Translations under genes and position numbers: made by a program
The notes under the pieces: model-generated
What the model saw: the letters and a program-made list of their open reading frames with translations, nothing else
The model's database searches: none
What the model was told of the DNA's origin: nothing
Shown here: in pieces, positions 46,500 through 56,031 of the stretch
How positions within the stretch are numbered: position 1 is the stretch's first letter
Layout of the letters: each line of letters begins with the position of its first letter
NCBI GenBank assembly: GCA_021202335.1
Contig: JAJQDE010000009.1
Location: forward strand, 1 to 64,000
Direction of reading: 5' to 3'
DNA from: Lachnospiraceae bacterium
GTDB taxonomy: Bacteria; Bacillota; Clostridia; Lachnospirales; Lachnospiraceae
Length of the DNA stretch: 64,000 nt

Positions 46500-47861
46500 T
46501 TAGGACGGAGATATTTTCTTCTTTATTGTATCTATCTTATTTTTCAAATCACCATCGTCCTTTATAAGCTTTTCTATTTTTTTTACGCCGCTGATTACGG
46601 TGGTATGGTCCTTTTTACCTACAAGCGTGGCAATGTTCTGATAGGTTTCCGTTGTCATGGTGCGGCATAAATACATGATAATCTGGCGCGGGAGCGCAAA
46701 TTCCTTATCACGTTTTTGGGAGGATATATCGTCTATTGACACTCCAAAATGCTCAGCAACCGTATCAAGGATAAGCTTTGGAGTAACCTCTCTTGTCTTG
46801 TTTGGATAAATCACGTCGCCAAGAGCGTCCTCCGCAAGCTCTATCGTAAGCTCCTGCTTGTTAAGGCGCGCGTTCGCTATTACTTTATTTAAAGCCCCTT
46901 CAAGCTCCCTGATGTTTGATTTTATGTTTGTGGCGATATATTGGATAATTTCATCGTCAATAACTCTGTCATATGTTTCGGCATTTTTTCTTAAAATTGC
47001 CATACGCGTTTCATAATCGGGCGGCTGTATATCTGCAATCAGACCGCAGGAAAAACGCGAGCGGAAACGCTCGTCTAGGGTTTCCATTTCCTTTGGAGGC
47101 TTATCTGATGAAATAATAATCTGCTTTCCGGCAGAGTGGAGCGCGTTAAACGTATGGAAAAATTCCTCCTGCGTGGATTCCTTTCCTATAATAAATTGGA
47201 TATCGTCGATTAAAAGCACGTCAACTGTCCTGTATTTTTCACGTAGATTAGTCATTGCTGCGGCATTACCGCTCCGGATGGAGTCAATTACTTCATTAGT
47301 AAACTGTTCGCTTGTGACATACAGAACCTTCATATCCCGGTTCTGTTCAAGTACAAAATGACCTATTGAATGCATAAGGTGCGTTTTGCCAAGACCTGCG
47401 CCTCCATATAAATAAAGAGGATTATAGTTTTCTCCGGGAGATTCGGCTACAGCAAGTGCGGCGGAATGTGCAAATTTGTTGTTGCTGCCCACCACAAATG
47501 TGTCGAACTTATATTTACTGTTCAGGTTTGCGTTTTCATAATTTAAGTTATTTGTGTTTTTCAGGGAAGTGTTTTTTGAAGTATTATCCTGTAAATTGGC
47601 GTCATTTTCTGCCATAAAAATAATATCATAATAACAGTTCATCATTTCTGAAATGGTCGCCTTAAAGCATAAATAATAATTTTTCTTAATATAGCTTATA
47701 AGGTTTGCCTGTTCAGCAGGTACAAGAATAGTTACCGTATTGTTTTCAGCCTTGTAAAATTTTAAAGGTTTAATCCAAGTAGAATAGGGAACGTTGGTAA
47801 GCTCATATTCCTCTCTAAGATTTTCCTTTATTTCTTCCCATCTTTCTTTAATCTCGTTCAT
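46500..47861 (-). CDS. dnaA: Chromosomal replication initiator DnaA
   Basis: 453 residues from ATG 47861; the ATG four codons earlier is part of the ribosome binding site GGAATGGAGATTACA. Domain I at the N-terminus, an Asn-rich linker (about 100-120), AAA+ domain with Walker A GGAGLGKTH and Walker B LLIDDIQF, and domain IV with the DnaA signature KKDHTTVISGVKKIEKL. It binds the boxes on both sides of its own gene and opens the origin. Confidence 0.98.
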   Translation of the reverse strand: MNEIKERWEEIKENLREEYELTNVPYSTWIKPLKFYKAENNTVTILVPAEQANLISYIKKNYYLCFKATISEMMNCYYDIIFMAENDANLQDNTSKNTSLKNTNNLNYENANLNSKYKFDTFVVGSNNKFAHSAALAVAESPGENYNPLYLYGGAGLGKTHLMHSIGHFVLEQNRDMKVLYVTSEQFTNEVIDSIRSGNAAAMTNLREKYRTVDVLLIDDIQFIIGKESTQEEFFHTFNALHSAGKQIIISSDKPPKEMETLDERFRSRFSCGLIADIQPPDYETRMAILRKNAETYDRVIDDEIIQYIATNIKSNIRELEGALNKVIANARLNKQELTIELAEDALGDVIYPNKTREVTPKLILDTVAEHFGVSIDDISSQKRDKEFALPRQIIMYLCRTMTTETYQNIATLVGKKDHTTVISGVKKIEKLIKDDGDLKNKIDTIKKKISPS

Positions 47862-47893
47862 TGTAATCTCCATTCCAGAGCGCTGGCGACGTG
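47862..47893 (-). repeat. Type A leader-element remnant at the dnaA ribosome binding site
   Basis: Minus-strand CGTCGCCAGCGCTCTGGAATGG matches the 3' end of type A elements (CGTCGCTAACGCTCTGG before the BspA-like gene); the hairpins are absent. Confidence 0.5.
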
Positions 47894-47897
47894 ATGC

Positions 47898-47926
47898 AAT
47901 ATAATTTATTTATGCCGAAGCGTCAA
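47898..47926 (-). promoter_or_regulatory. dnaA promoter
   Basis: Minus-strand TTGACG (47921-47926), 17-bp spacer, TATATT (47898-47903). A second TTGACT just upstream could serve an overlapping promoter. The leader is short, about 30 nt, ending in the element remnant. Confidence 0.55.
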
Positions 47927-48071
47927 AAATAGTCAAAATTAACCGTTTTACGGCTTATGCTTGCATAAAATCCGTATAATAAATTATATACCATAATAAT
48001 AGTAAACCAAATGTGGAAAAAAATCAAATGTAAAAGTGATAATGCCATAAAAATGTTTTAAATTTATTAAT

Positions 48072-48213
48072 TTATCCACAAGCCGGTGGATAAGCTGATA
48101 AATTTTTATTAACATTTTTCACTTTGATGTTAGCGGAATATTTTTAAAGCTGAGGAGGGTTTTCTACATTTTTTCAACCGTTTATCCACAAGTTAATCAC
48201 AAATTGTGGATAA
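48072..48213. other. oriC, upstream side: DnaA box cluster between dnaA and rpmH
   Basis: Consensus or near-consensus DnaA boxes at 48072-48080 (TTATCCACA), 48085-48093 (GGTGGATAA), 48182-48190 (TTATCCACA) and 48205-48213 (TGTGGATAA), arranged as two inverted pairs in a very AT-rich 570-bp gap. Together with the boxes past dnaA they form a bipartite origin. Confidence 0.85.
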
Positions 48214-48240
48214 AAAACACTTAACGTGGAAAAATATTCT

Positions 48241-48282
48241 GAAAAAACTTTTTGAAAAAACTTTTTTTTGAAAAGTTTTTTC
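48241..48282. repeat. A/T-rich direct and inverted repeats beside the rpmH promoter
   Basis: GAAAAAACTTTT occurs at 48241-48252 and again at 48254-48265, and its complement AAAAGTTTTTTC at 48271-48282, so two stems are possible. It may be a terminator for leftward readthrough, an additional easily melted region, or both. Confidence 0.5.
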
Positions 48283-48284
48283 TG

Positions 48285-48313
48285 TTGACTAATCCGCAGG
48301 CGTGTTATATAAT
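48285..48313 (+). promoter_or_regulatory. rpmH operon promoter
   Basis: TTGACT (48285-48290), 17-bp spacer, TATAAT (48308-48313): near consensus, about 125 bp before rpmH. Confidence 0.75.
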
Positions 48314-48437
48314 TGTTACGATATTTTCTGATACATGGTATTTGTATGCCCTTTTACGGGGGATGCGGTATTTATATCAATTGCCGGTTTAGCGGCAGGG
48401 TTATGAATAAGGAAGGTAAGAAGGAGGTGTTTCGGTA

Positions 48438-48572
48438 ATGAAAATGACATTTCAGCCTAAAAAAAGACATAGGAAAAAGGTTCATGGATTTAGAAAGAGA
48501 ATGAGCACAAGGAGCGGAAGAAAGGTTTTATCCGCAAGACGTGCAAAAGGAAGAAAAAAATTATCTGCATAA
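48438..48572 (+). CDS. rpmH: 50S ribosomal protein L34
   Basis: 44 residues, very basic ([20 protein letters not shown], then [20 protein letters not shown]). Typical length and position as the first gene right of dnaA. Ribosome binding site AAGGAGGTGTTTCGGTA. Followed by a terminator, which partly separates it from rnpA. Confidence 0.98.
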   Translation: MKMTFQPKKRHRKKVHGFRKRMSTRSGRKVLSARRAKGRKKLSA

Positions 48573-48577
48573 TTTAC

Positions 48578-48606
48578 AGGTCACATTAGTGTGTGACCTT
48601 TTTTTC
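48578..48606 (+). terminator. Terminator or attenuator after rpmH
   Basis: AGGTCACA-N6-TGTGACCT, then a run of T. It starts 6 bp after the rpmH stop codon and probably lowers expression of rnpA relative to L34. Confidence 0.85.
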
Positions 48607-48686
48607 TATGCTATATATAAGGGCACGACTATTGCAGTGTTTTCAGTAATGGCATAACAGGTAATTATAATTACAGGTAATTAATA

Positions 48687-49031
48687 ATGAAATTTTCGGA
48701 ATCATTAAAAAGCAACAGGGATTTTAAGAATGTTTACGGCAAAGGAAAAAGCTATGCAAACAGGTATTTGATTATGTATGTATGGGAAAATAATACGGAT
48801 AAAAACAGACTTGGGATTTCAGTTAGCAAAAAAGTGGGAAACAGTGTTGTCAGACATCATGTCACGAGGCTTGTGAGAGAAAGTTACAGACTGCATGAGG
48901 ATATGTTTAATAGTGGTTTAGACATAGTAGTCGTTGCGAGGACAAATACAGGCGCGGCAAAATATTCCGATATAGAGAGCGCGCTGCTGCATATATCAAG
49001 ATTGCATAAAAACGTCTTGAGAACATATTAG
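48687..49031 (+). CDS. rnpA: Ribonuclease P protein component
   Basis: 114 residues. N-terminal SLKSNRDFKNVYGKGKSYANR and the central basic helix KKVGNSVVRHHVTRLVRESYR are typical of RnpA; the usual RNR sequence is VVRHHVTRLVRE here. It helps the RNase P RNA cut tRNA precursors. The ribosome binding site is weak (ACAGG), which fits low expression. Confidence 0.95.
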   Translation: MKFSESLKSNRDFKNVYGKGKSYANRYLIMYVWENNTDKNRLGISVSKKVGNSVVRHHVTRLVRESYRLHEDMFNSGLDIVVVARTNTGAAKYSDIESALLHISRLHKNVLRTY

Positions 49032-49133
49032 AAAATTAACGGGATTATGAAAATAATCCGACAATAGAAGCTGTATTCGCAGCTTTCTATTGAGGTTCCT
49101 CGAATTTAAACGTTCCCGGAATGGAGGATTATG

Positions 49134-49376
49134 ATGAAAAGGCTTTCCATAAAATTGATTTTATTTTACAGGAAATACCTGTCGCCTCTTAAATCAACAA
49201 AATGTCCTTATTGTCCGTCATGCTCTCAGTATGGGCTTGAGGCATTTGAGCGATTTGGATTTATCAGGGGCGCTCTGCTTACTATATGGAGAATACTTAG
49301 ATGCAATCCCTTTTCAAAGGGAGGTTACGACCCGGTTCCACTGAAAAAAAGGTTTAAGACTTTCTATAAGTTCTAA
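49134..49376 (+). CDS. yidD: Membrane protein insertion efficiency factor YidD
   Basis: 80 residues from the second of two adjacent ATGs (spacing to GGAGG is better than from 49131). Conserved [26 protein letters not shown] and KGGYDPVP. It is a small amphipathic protein that aids YidC-dependent insertion. The 99-bp gap from rnpA holds a hairpin (AATAGAAGCTG/CAGCTTTCTATT). Confidence 0.95.
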   Translation: MKRLSIKLILFYRKYLSPLKSTKCPYCPSCSQYGLEAFERFGFIRGALLTIWRILRCNPFSKGGYDPVPLKKRFKTFYKF

Positions 49377-49388
49377 GAAAGATAATTA

Positions 49389-49543
49389 ATGTGGATAGTA
49401 TGAAAAATAAGCTCGATAGCTTATTTTTATACGGCTATTTGTTTCTGAGCGAAAACAAATAGCCATGATGGCAGGCAAGAAACCGCATTCGCGGCTTTCT
49501 CGCCGCCTCTTCGCAACAGAGTTGCTCAGAAATGAGGATTAGA
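49389..49543 (+). repeat. Dispersed structured 5'-leader element, type B (before yidC)
   Basis: H1 at 49398-49432: GTAT...AAAAATAAGCT/AGCTTATTTTT...ATAC. H2 at 49433-49464: GGCTATTTGTTT/AAACAAATAGCC, loop 49445-49452. H3 uses ACCGC/GCGG. Loop CTGAGC (49445-49450) is complementary to GCTCAG (49524-49529) next to the ribosome binding site AATGAGGATTAGA. Similar sequence at both ends (AATGTGGATAGTATG and AATGAGGATTAGAATG) recalls a target duplication. It fills the whole gap between yidD and yidC. Confidence 0.75.
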
Positions 49544-50884
49544 ATGGATTTACTGCTTTTAACCCAAAATTCGACTCCGATATTTAAGTATATAGTATGG
49601 CTGCTTGGTCTTATTATGAACGCTATATTTGAATTACTCAATTTTGTCGGAATTCCGAATATCGGTTTATCAATTATTTTATTTACAATTGTAATTTATC
49701 TGCTGCTTATGCCGCTTACGATTAAGCAGCAGAAATTTTCAAAGCTGTCGGCGAGAATGAATCCTGAAATTACTGCTATTCAGCAGAAATATAAGGGTAA
49801 GCAGGATAATGAATCCGTTGTGGCAATGAATGCGGAAACAAAGCAGGTGTATGCGAAGTACGGCGTATCTCCGTCAGGAAGCTGTTTACAGCTTTTGATA
49901 CAGATGCCTATTCTTTTTGCGCTTTACAGAGTTATCTATTCAATGCCCGCATATGTTACGAGAATAGGCGAAGCATTTGGAGTGCTTGCCGATAAGATTA
50001 TGTCGGTTTCGGGCGGAGTGGACTATATAAAAGAAACTACGGCAGCCGCATCCTTTACGAAAAATTTTGCTCTTGCGGATAACACAAGAAACGCCATCAT
50101 CGATACTCTTAATAAGACGTCATCGGCAGATATGGCTGTGATATCCGAAAAGTTCGGGCTTGCCGAGCTTACCTATGAGGGAAATATTATTCTTTCTAAC
50201 GGCGCGGAAAAGGGACTGATTGACACTTACAATAATTTCCTCGGATTAAATATTGCAAATTCGCCGATGGATACGATAAAAACGGCATTTGCTGCCGGAA
50301 ATTACCTGCTTTTGGCAGGTGCGATAGCAATTCCCGTGCTTTCGGCTCTGACGCAGTGGATTAATTATAAGCTTATGCCTCAGGCTTCACAGGATAACGG
50401 CAGTGACAAAAAAAAGCAGCAGAACGATACGGCGGAAGCAATGCAGCAGTCCATGAAAACAATGAATACGCTGATGCCTATTATGTCCGCGTGGTTCTGT
50501 CTGACGCTTCCGGCAGGTATGGGTCTTTACTGGGTTATCGGTGCGGTTGTCAGAAGTATTCAGCAGGTGGTTATCAATAAGCATATTGATAATATGGATA
50601 TTGACGCACAGATAGCCAAAAATATTGAAAAATATAATGAAAAGCTTAAAAAGCAGGGAATTGACCCTGAAAAGCTTAAGTCAGCCGCCAGGACAAATAC
50701 GAAAAATATTTCATCGAAGGCTGCCTACCGCAATAATTCCGTGAAAAGAACCGAATTAACGAAAGAGGAGCAGGCGGAGGAAATAAAGAAATCGACGGAA
50801 TATTACAACAGTAATGCCAAGGCGGGCAGCCTTGCAGCCAAGGCAAATATGGTTAAGCAGTACAATGAGAAAAATAATAAGTAG
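49544..50884 (+). CDS. yidC: Membrane protein insertase YidC
   Basis: 446 residues from ATG 49544; the ATG 12 bases before lies in the ribosome binding site. Five main spans: N-terminal IFKYIVWLLGLIMNAIFEL, NIGLSIILFTIVIYLLLMPLT, the SCLQLLIQMPILFALYRVIY hairpin region, and two spans after a long extracellular insert (about 150-240). The basic C-terminal tail of about 100 residues binds the ribosome. It inserts membrane proteins. No lipobox seen. Confidence 0.95.
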   Translation: MDLLLLTQNSTPIFKYIVWLLGLIMNAIFELLNFVGIPNIGLSIILFTIVIYLLLMPLTIKQQKFSKLSARMNPEITAIQQKYKGKQDNESVVAMNAETKQVYAKYGVSPSGSCLQLLIQMPILFALYRVIYSMPAYVTRIGEAFGVLADKIMSVSGGVDYIKETTAAASFTKNFALADNTRNAIIDTLNKTSSADMAVISEKFGLAELTYEGNIILSNGAEKGLIDTYNNFLGLNIANSPMDTIKTAFAAGNYLLLAGAIAIPVLSALTQWINYKLMPQASQDNGSDKKKQQNDTAEAMQQSMKTMNTLMPIMSAWFCLTLPAGMGLYWVIGAVVRSIQQVVINKHIDNMDIDAQIAKNIEKYNEKLKKQGIDPEKLKSAARTNTKNISSKAAYRNNSVKRTELTKEEQAEEIKKSTEYYNSNAKAGSLAAKANMVKQYNEKNNK

Positions 50885-50937
50885 AAATAAGTGATACAAG
50901 GTGTGAGGTTCTTCCCTTATAAGAATGGAGGATTACG

Positions 50938-51843
50938 ATGGAATACATGGAATTTAAAGGTACAACAAAAAATGATGCGATAACAGAGGCATGCAGACAT
51001 TTTTCAATTCCCAGCGATAAGCTTGAATATGAAGTGATTGAAGAGGGAAAGACAGGCTTTTTGGGTATTGGCGCAAAGCCTGCCGTTATCAGGGCAAGAG
51101 TTAAAGCGGAAGAGGAGCAGAAGAATGAAGATTTGATCAGAACCTCGGAAATTCGTTCGGAAATCCATTCTGTCAATACTGTCAGGACGCCGGCGGCAAG
51201 CGGTGAAAAAATTGATGTTGAAGCAGTTGCCGGAAAATTCCTTACAGATGTGTTTAAGGCTATGGGAATGACTGTAAATACGGATATCAAATATAATGAG
51301 TCGTTGAGCAGCCTTAATGTAGAGCTTAGCGGCGATGATATGGGTGTTTTAATCGGAAAGCGCGGTCAGACGCTTGATTCATTGCAGTATTTAATATCTC
51401 TTGTCGTGAACAGAGGCACGGGCGAGTACATCAGAGTTAAGGTTGATACTGAAAATTACAGGGAAAGACGTAAGGAAACGCTTGAAAATCTTGCAAGGAA
51501 TATTTCTTATAAGGTAAAGAGGACAAGAAGACCTGTTTCCTTAGAGCCGATGAATCCTTATGAGAGAAGGATTATTCATTCCGCGCTTCAAAATGACAAG
51601 TATGTTACAACCCATAGCGAGGGCGAGGAGCCTTTTAGGCGTGTAGTTGTGGTTCCCAAGAGAGAAACAGGATATTCTGACAGGGGCGGCTATAGCAGAG
51701 GCGGATATAATAAGGGCTACAGCAAGGGCGGCTACAGCAGAGGCGGATATAATAAGGGTTACGGCAGCTATCATAAGGATTATAAAAATGATGTTAACGA
51801 GAATGTCGATAAGATGGAACAGGATTCCAAAAGTGAAGAGTAA
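50938..51843 (+). CDS. jag: Jag/KhpB RNA-binding protein with a Gly-Tyr-Arg-rich tail
   Basis: 301 residues. Jag_N domain (about 1-50, EFKGTTKNDAITEACRHF), KH domain (MGVLIGKRGQTLDSLQYL), R3H domain (RRIIHSALQNDKYVTTHSEGEEPFRRVVV). A tail of about 55 residues follows with a 14-residue tandem repeat (GGYSRGGYNKGYSK and GGYSRGGYNKGYGS; 42-bp DNA period at about 51684-51767), like RGG-type RNA-binding tails. KhpB acts with KhpA on RNA and cell-wall growth in other Gram-positive bacteria. It follows yidC in the usual order. Confidence 0.92.
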   Translation: MEYMEFKGTTKNDAITEACRHFSIPSDKLEYEVIEEGKTGFLGIGAKPAVIRARVKAEEEQKNEDLIRTSEIRSEIHSVNTVRTPAASGEKIDVEAVAGKFLTDVFKAMGMTVNTDIKYNESLSSLNVELSGDDMGVLIGKRGQTLDSLQYLISLVVNRGTGEYIRVKVDTENYRERRKETLENLARNISYKVKRTRRPVSLEPMNPYERRIIHSALQNDKYVTTHSEGEEPFRRVVVVPKRETGYSDRGGYSRGGYNKGYSKGGYSRGGYNKGYGSYHKDYKNDVNENVDKMEQDSKSEE

Positions 51844-51932
51844 TGAAAGAAAGAGCCTTGTTTTATACAGGGTTCTTTTGAATTTAGTATAAGAAAGAGC
51901 AGCGCAAAAAGCAGCGCAGGAAAGAGGAGATA

Positions 51933-53336
51933 ATGGCAGATACGATTGCGGCAATCGCCACTGCTGTGAGTGATTCGGGAATTGGGATTGTAAGGATAAG
52001 CGGTGATGATGCGATAGAAATTGCCGACATGGTATACAGGTCTAAGACAGGTAAAAAAAGGCTTGCAGATGTACAAAGCCATACGCTTCATTATGGGTTT
52101 ATTTATGACGGAGACAGCCTGGTGGACGAGGTGATGGTGGCGGTGATGAAAGCTCCCAATACCTATACAAGGGAAAATACCGTGGAGATAGACTGTCACG
52201 GCGGTATTTTTGTGATGAATAAAATTTTAGGAGCTGTTTTAAAGAACGGATGCAGACTCGCACAGCCCGGCGAGTTCACAAAACGCGCGTTTTTGAATGG
52301 AAGAATTGACTTGTCAAAGGCTGAAGCTGTTATGGATATCATTAATTCCAAAAACGAATTTGCCCTTAAAGCGTCTGTAAGTCAATTAAAAGGTTCGTTG
52401 TCTGATATGGTAAAGGCTCTTCGGGCTGATATTTTATATGAAATTGCTTTTATTGAATCCGCGCTCGACGACCCTGAACATATAAGTCTTGACGGCTATC
52501 GTGAGAGGCTGGAAAAAAAGCTTTTGTCCGTACAATCCGATTTGAAAAAGCTGATTGACAGCGCTGATAACGGTAAGCTTTTGAAGGACGGAATTAATAC
52601 CGTGATTGTGGGAAAACCGAATGTGGGAAAATCATCGCTTTTGAATATCCTTGTGGGTGAGGAGCGCGCGATTGTAACAAGTGTCGCGGGAACTACGCGC
52701 GATGTGCTTGAGGAGTCCGTGCGCCTTGGCGGCGTAGTGCTCAATATCATAGATACGGCGGGGATTCGCGATACGGATGATGAGGTGGAGAAAATCGGTG
52801 TTGCAAAGGCGCGCGAATATGCGAATAATGCTGATTTGATTATCTATGTCGTCGACTCATCGAGAGAGCTTGATGAGAATGATGATGAAATTATGAATTT
52901 AATTGCTGAAAAGAAAATAATTGCGCTGCTGAATAAAACTGATTTGGAACAGGCTGTCAGTGAGCAGAAGCTGGCTGATTTTATTAAAAAAATGACATGC
53001 ATGTCAGAAAATAAAGGCTTTAGGATAATAAAAACTTCAACAAAAGAGAATATCGGAATTGATGAGTTTGAGAATGCCATAAGGGAAATGTTTTTTGGTG
53101 GTGAGCTTAATATAAATGATGAAATTTATATTACAAGTCAAAGGCATAAGGAAGCGCTGCTTGAGTCATATGAAAGTATTGAACATGTGTTTGAAAGCCT
53201 TAAGAACGATATGCCGGAGGATTTTTATTCCATTGATTTGATGAGCGCATACGCTTCCCTTGGAAGGATTATCGGTGAGGAAGTCGGCGATGATTTGGTA
53301 AATGAAATATTTGGTAAGTTCTGTATGGGAAAATAG
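51933..53336 (+). CDS. mnmE: tRNA modification GTPase MnmE
   Basis: 467 residues. The N-terminal folate-binding domain has DTIAAIATAVSDSGIGIVRISG, the G domain has GKPNVGKSS, DTAGIRDT and NKTD, and the C-terminal catalytic Cys motif is FCMGK. With MnmG it makes the 5-carboxymethylaminomethyl group on tRNA wobble uridine. A weak hairpin (51847-51878) lies in the gap after jag. Confidence 0.97.
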   Translation: MADTIAAIATAVSDSGIGIVRISGDDAIEIADMVYRSKTGKKRLADVQSHTLHYGFIYDGDSLVDEVMVAVMKAPNTYTRENTVEIDCHGGIFVMNKILGAVLKNGCRLAQPGEFTKRAFLNGRIDLSKAEAVMDIINSKNEFALKASVSQLKGSLSDMVKALRADILYEIAFIESALDDPEHISLDGYRERLEKKLLSVQSDLKKLIDSADNGKLLKDGINTVIVGKPNVGKSSLLNILVGEERAIVTSVAGTTRDVLEESVRLGGVVLNIIDTAGIRDTDDEVEKIGVAKAREYANNADLIIYVVDSSRELDENDDEIMNLIAEKKIIALLNKTDLEQAVSEQKLADFIKKMTCMSENKGFRIIKTSTKENIGIDEFENAIREMFFGGELNINDEIYITSQRHKEALLESYESIEHVFESLKNDMPEDFYSIDLMSAYASLGRIIGEEVGDDLVNEIFGKFCMGK

Positions 53337-53375
53337 AAGCCGTGGTTATGTTATATAGATGGAGATGATGAAAAA

Positions 53376-55286
53376 ATGCCCGGTATTAGGGAAAAGGTTG
53401 ATGTGTGCGTAGTGGGCGCCGGTCATGCGGGATGCGAGGCGGCGCTTGCGTGTGCGCGGATGGGTTTGGAAACAGTTATTTTTACGGTGAGCGTGGACAG
53501 TATTGCGCTTATGCCATGTAATCCGAATATCGGCGGGTCGTCAAAGGGACATTTGGTGCGTGAGCTGGACGCGCTTGGCGGTGAAATGGGAAAAAATATT
53601 GATAAAACCTTTATTCAGTCGAAAATGCTGAATCGTTCGAAGGGTCCTGCGGTTCATTCGTTAAGGGCGCAGGCGGATAAGGCTGAGTATTCGCGCGCCA
53701 TGCGTAAGGTGCTTGAAAATCAGGAGCATTTGTCAATCAGGCAGTCCGAGGTTATTGAGCTTTTGGCAGAGGATTTGCCTTTGTCGCAGGGATATTATGA
53801 AAAAAAAATTACGGGAGTCAGGACATATACGGGCGCAGTCTATGAGGCAGGAGCGGTTGTTTTGTGTACCGGCACTTATTTGAAGGCGAGGTGTCTTTGC
53901 GGGGAGGCGATAACATATACCGGTCCGAATGGTCTGCAGGCGGCAAATTATCTGACGGACAGCTTGAAATCGCTTGGTGTGGAGATGCGCAGATTTAAGA
54001 CCGGAACACCTGCGAGAATGGATAAGCGTTCGATAGATTTTGAGAAAATGGAGGAGCAGTTTGGCGATGAGCGGGTTGTACCCTTTTCATTTTCCACAAA
54101 TCCCGAGGATGTGCAGATAGAGCAGGCTTCCTGCTGGCTTACATATACTAACGAAAAAACGCATGAGATTATCCGTGAGAATCTTGACCGTTCGCCGATT
54201 TACGCGGGAGTTATAGAGGGAACCGGTCCGCGTTATTGCCCGTCCATAGAGGATAAGGTGGTTAAATTTGCGGATAAGGAGAGGCATCAGGTATTTATTG
54301 AACCTGAGGGACTTCATACAAATGAAATGTATGTGGGCGGCATGAGCTCGTCGCTTCCCGAGGATGTGCAGCTTGCCATGTATCGGACAGTTCCGGGACT
54401 TGAGAATTGCAGGATGGTAAAAAACGCATATGCGATTGAGTATGACTGCATTAATCCGGATCAGCTTTACCCTACGCTTGAGTTTAAGCGGATTTTGGGA
54501 CTTTTCAGCGCAGGGCAGTTTAATGGGAGCAGCGGTTATGAGGAAGCGGCTGCGCAGGGGTTGATTGCCGGAATGAATGCCGGTCTTTTTTTGCAGGGAA
54601 AGGAGCAGCTCGTGCTTGACCGTTCGCAGGCATATATAGGTGTGCTTATAGATGATTTGGTGACAAAGGAAAATTTTGAGCCATACCGTATGATGACCTC
54701 GCGTGCTGAATATCGTCTTTTACTGCGTCAGGATAATGCGGATTTACGTCTTTCCAAAATCGGCTATGAGGCAGGTCTTGTAACAAAGGAGCAATACGAT
54801 TATGTATGTAAAAAGGAGAGGTTGATTGCTTCGGAGCTTGAGCGCCTTAATGGAATAAAGGTCGGTGCAAACAAAAAAATTCAGGAATTTTTGCAAAGCA
54901 AGGGGAGCGCGGGTTTAAAAACCGTGGTGTCGCTTGCGGAGTTAATCAGCAGACCTGAGCTTTCCTATGAGCTTATAGAGGAATTGGATGAGAACAGACC
55001 AAAGCTTTCAAGTGACGTGATTGAGCAGATTAATATTAATATTAAATATGACGGTTATATTAAGCGCCAGCTCAAGCAGGTTGAGTCTTATAAAAAGATG
55101 GAAAAAAAGAGAATACCCGTGGATATTGACTATGAAAATATCGGCAATCTCAGGCTTGAGGCAAGGCAAAAGCTGAATAAATTTAAGCCCGTTTCCGTAG
55201 GACAGGCATCACGTATAAGCGGTGTTTCACCGGCGGATATTTCAGTGCTTTTGGTATATTTGGAAAGCAGGCAAGGTACGCTTTGA
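53376..55286 (+). CDS. mnmG: tRNA uridine-5-carboxymethylaminomethyl(34) synthesis enzyme MnmG
   Basis: 636 residues. FAD motif [19 protein letters not shown], then [20 protein letters not shown] and the C-terminal helix bundle. It is the partner of MnmE. Spacing of 39 bp from mnmE; rsmG follows almost immediately. Confidence 0.97.
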   Translation: MPGIREKVDVCVVGAGHAGCEAALACARMGLETVIFTVSVDSIALMPCNPNIGGSSKGHLVRELDALGGEMGKNIDKTFIQSKMLNRSKGPAVHSLRAQADKAEYSRAMRKVLENQEHLSIRQSEVIELLAEDLPLSQGYYEKKITGVRTYTGAVYEAGAVVLCTGTYLKARCLCGEAITYTGPNGLQAANYLTDSLKSLGVEMRRFKTGTPARMDKRSIDFEKMEEQFGDERVVPFSFSTNPEDVQIEQASCWLTYTNEKTHEIIRENLDRSPIYAGVIEGTGPRYCPSIEDKVVKFADKERHQVFIEPEGLHTNEMYVGGMSSSLPEDVQLAMYRTVPGLENCRMVKNAYAIEYDCINPDQLYPTLEFKRILGLFSAGQFNGSSGYEEAAAQGLIAGMNAGLFLQGKEQLVLDRSQAYIGVLIDDLVTKENFEPYRMMTSRAEYRLLLRQDNADLRLSKIGYEAGLVTKEQYDYVCKKERLIASELERLNGIKVGANKKIQEFLQSKGSAGLKTVVSLAELISRPELSYELIEELDENRPKLSSDVIEQININIKYDGYIKRQLKQVESYKKMEKKRIPVDIDYENIGNLRLEARQKLNKFKPVSVGQASRISGVSPADISVLLVYLESRQGTL

Positions 55287-55298
55287 TTGGGGATTATG

Positions 55299-56027
55299 AT
55301 GAATTTTGAAAAATATGATTTGATTAAATTTAAAGCAGGATTAGGAGAGCTTGGATTAGAGCTTGGTGATTTAGAGCTTAACCGGCTTATTCAATATTAT
55401 GAGCTTTTGATTGAATGGAACAGCTTTATGAATTTAACTGCCATAACGGAATTTGATGAGGTTTGTACAAAGCATTTTTTGGACAGTCTTTCACTCTGTA
55501 AGGCAATAGATTGTACAAAGCCGCTTACCCTGATTGACGTTGGAACAGGAGCGGGATTTCCGGGTATTCCTTTAAAGCTTGCCTTTCCAAATTTGCATGT
55601 AGTCCTTTTGGATTCTTTGGGAAAAAGAGTCAGGTTTTTGAATGAGGTAATTGATGCTCTTGGATTGGAGGATATAGAAGCGGTGCATGGCAGGGCGGAG
55701 GATTTTGCAAAGCCCGGCAGTTATCGTGAAAAATTTGATTTGTGTGTTTCACGTGCAGTTGCGGATTTGTCCGTTCTTTCAGAGTATTGCATACCGTTTG
55801 TGAAACCGGGCGGTTTATTTGTTTCTTATAAGTCGGATAAGATTTTAAACGAGCTGTCCGGTGCGGAGCGTTCAATTAATATACTGGGAGGCAGTTTGTT
55901 AAAATGCGAGACATTTATTCTTCCCAATTCAGATATTAACAGAACTCTTTTGATCATAAAGAAGCTAAAGACAACTCCAAAAAAATATCCGCGTAAGGCG
56001 GGAATACCGGCAAAGGAGCCGCTATAA
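55299..56027 (+). CDS. rsmG: 16S rRNA (guanine(527)-N7)-methyltransferase
   Basis: 242 residues from the ATG at 55299, which has GGGG six bases upstream; an in-frame TTG at the mnmG stop is less likely. SAM motif LIDVGTGAGFPGIPLKL, and FMNLTAITEFDEVCTKHFLDSL typical of RsmG. It methylates G527 of 16S rRNA; its loss causes low-level streptomycin resistance in other bacteria. Confidence 0.95.
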   Translation: MNFEKYDLIKFKAGLGELGLELGDLELNRLIQYYELLIEWNSFMNLTAITEFDEVCTKHFLDSLSLCKAIDCTKPLTLIDVGTGAGFPGIPLKLAFPNLHVVLLDSLGKRVRFLNEVIDALGLEDIEAVHGRAEDFAKPGSYREKFDLCVSRAVADLSVLSEYCIPFVKPGGLFVSYKSDKILNELSGAERSINILGGSLLKCETFILPNSDINRTLLIIKKLKTTPKKYPRKAGIPAKEPL

Positions 56028-56031
56028 GGTG

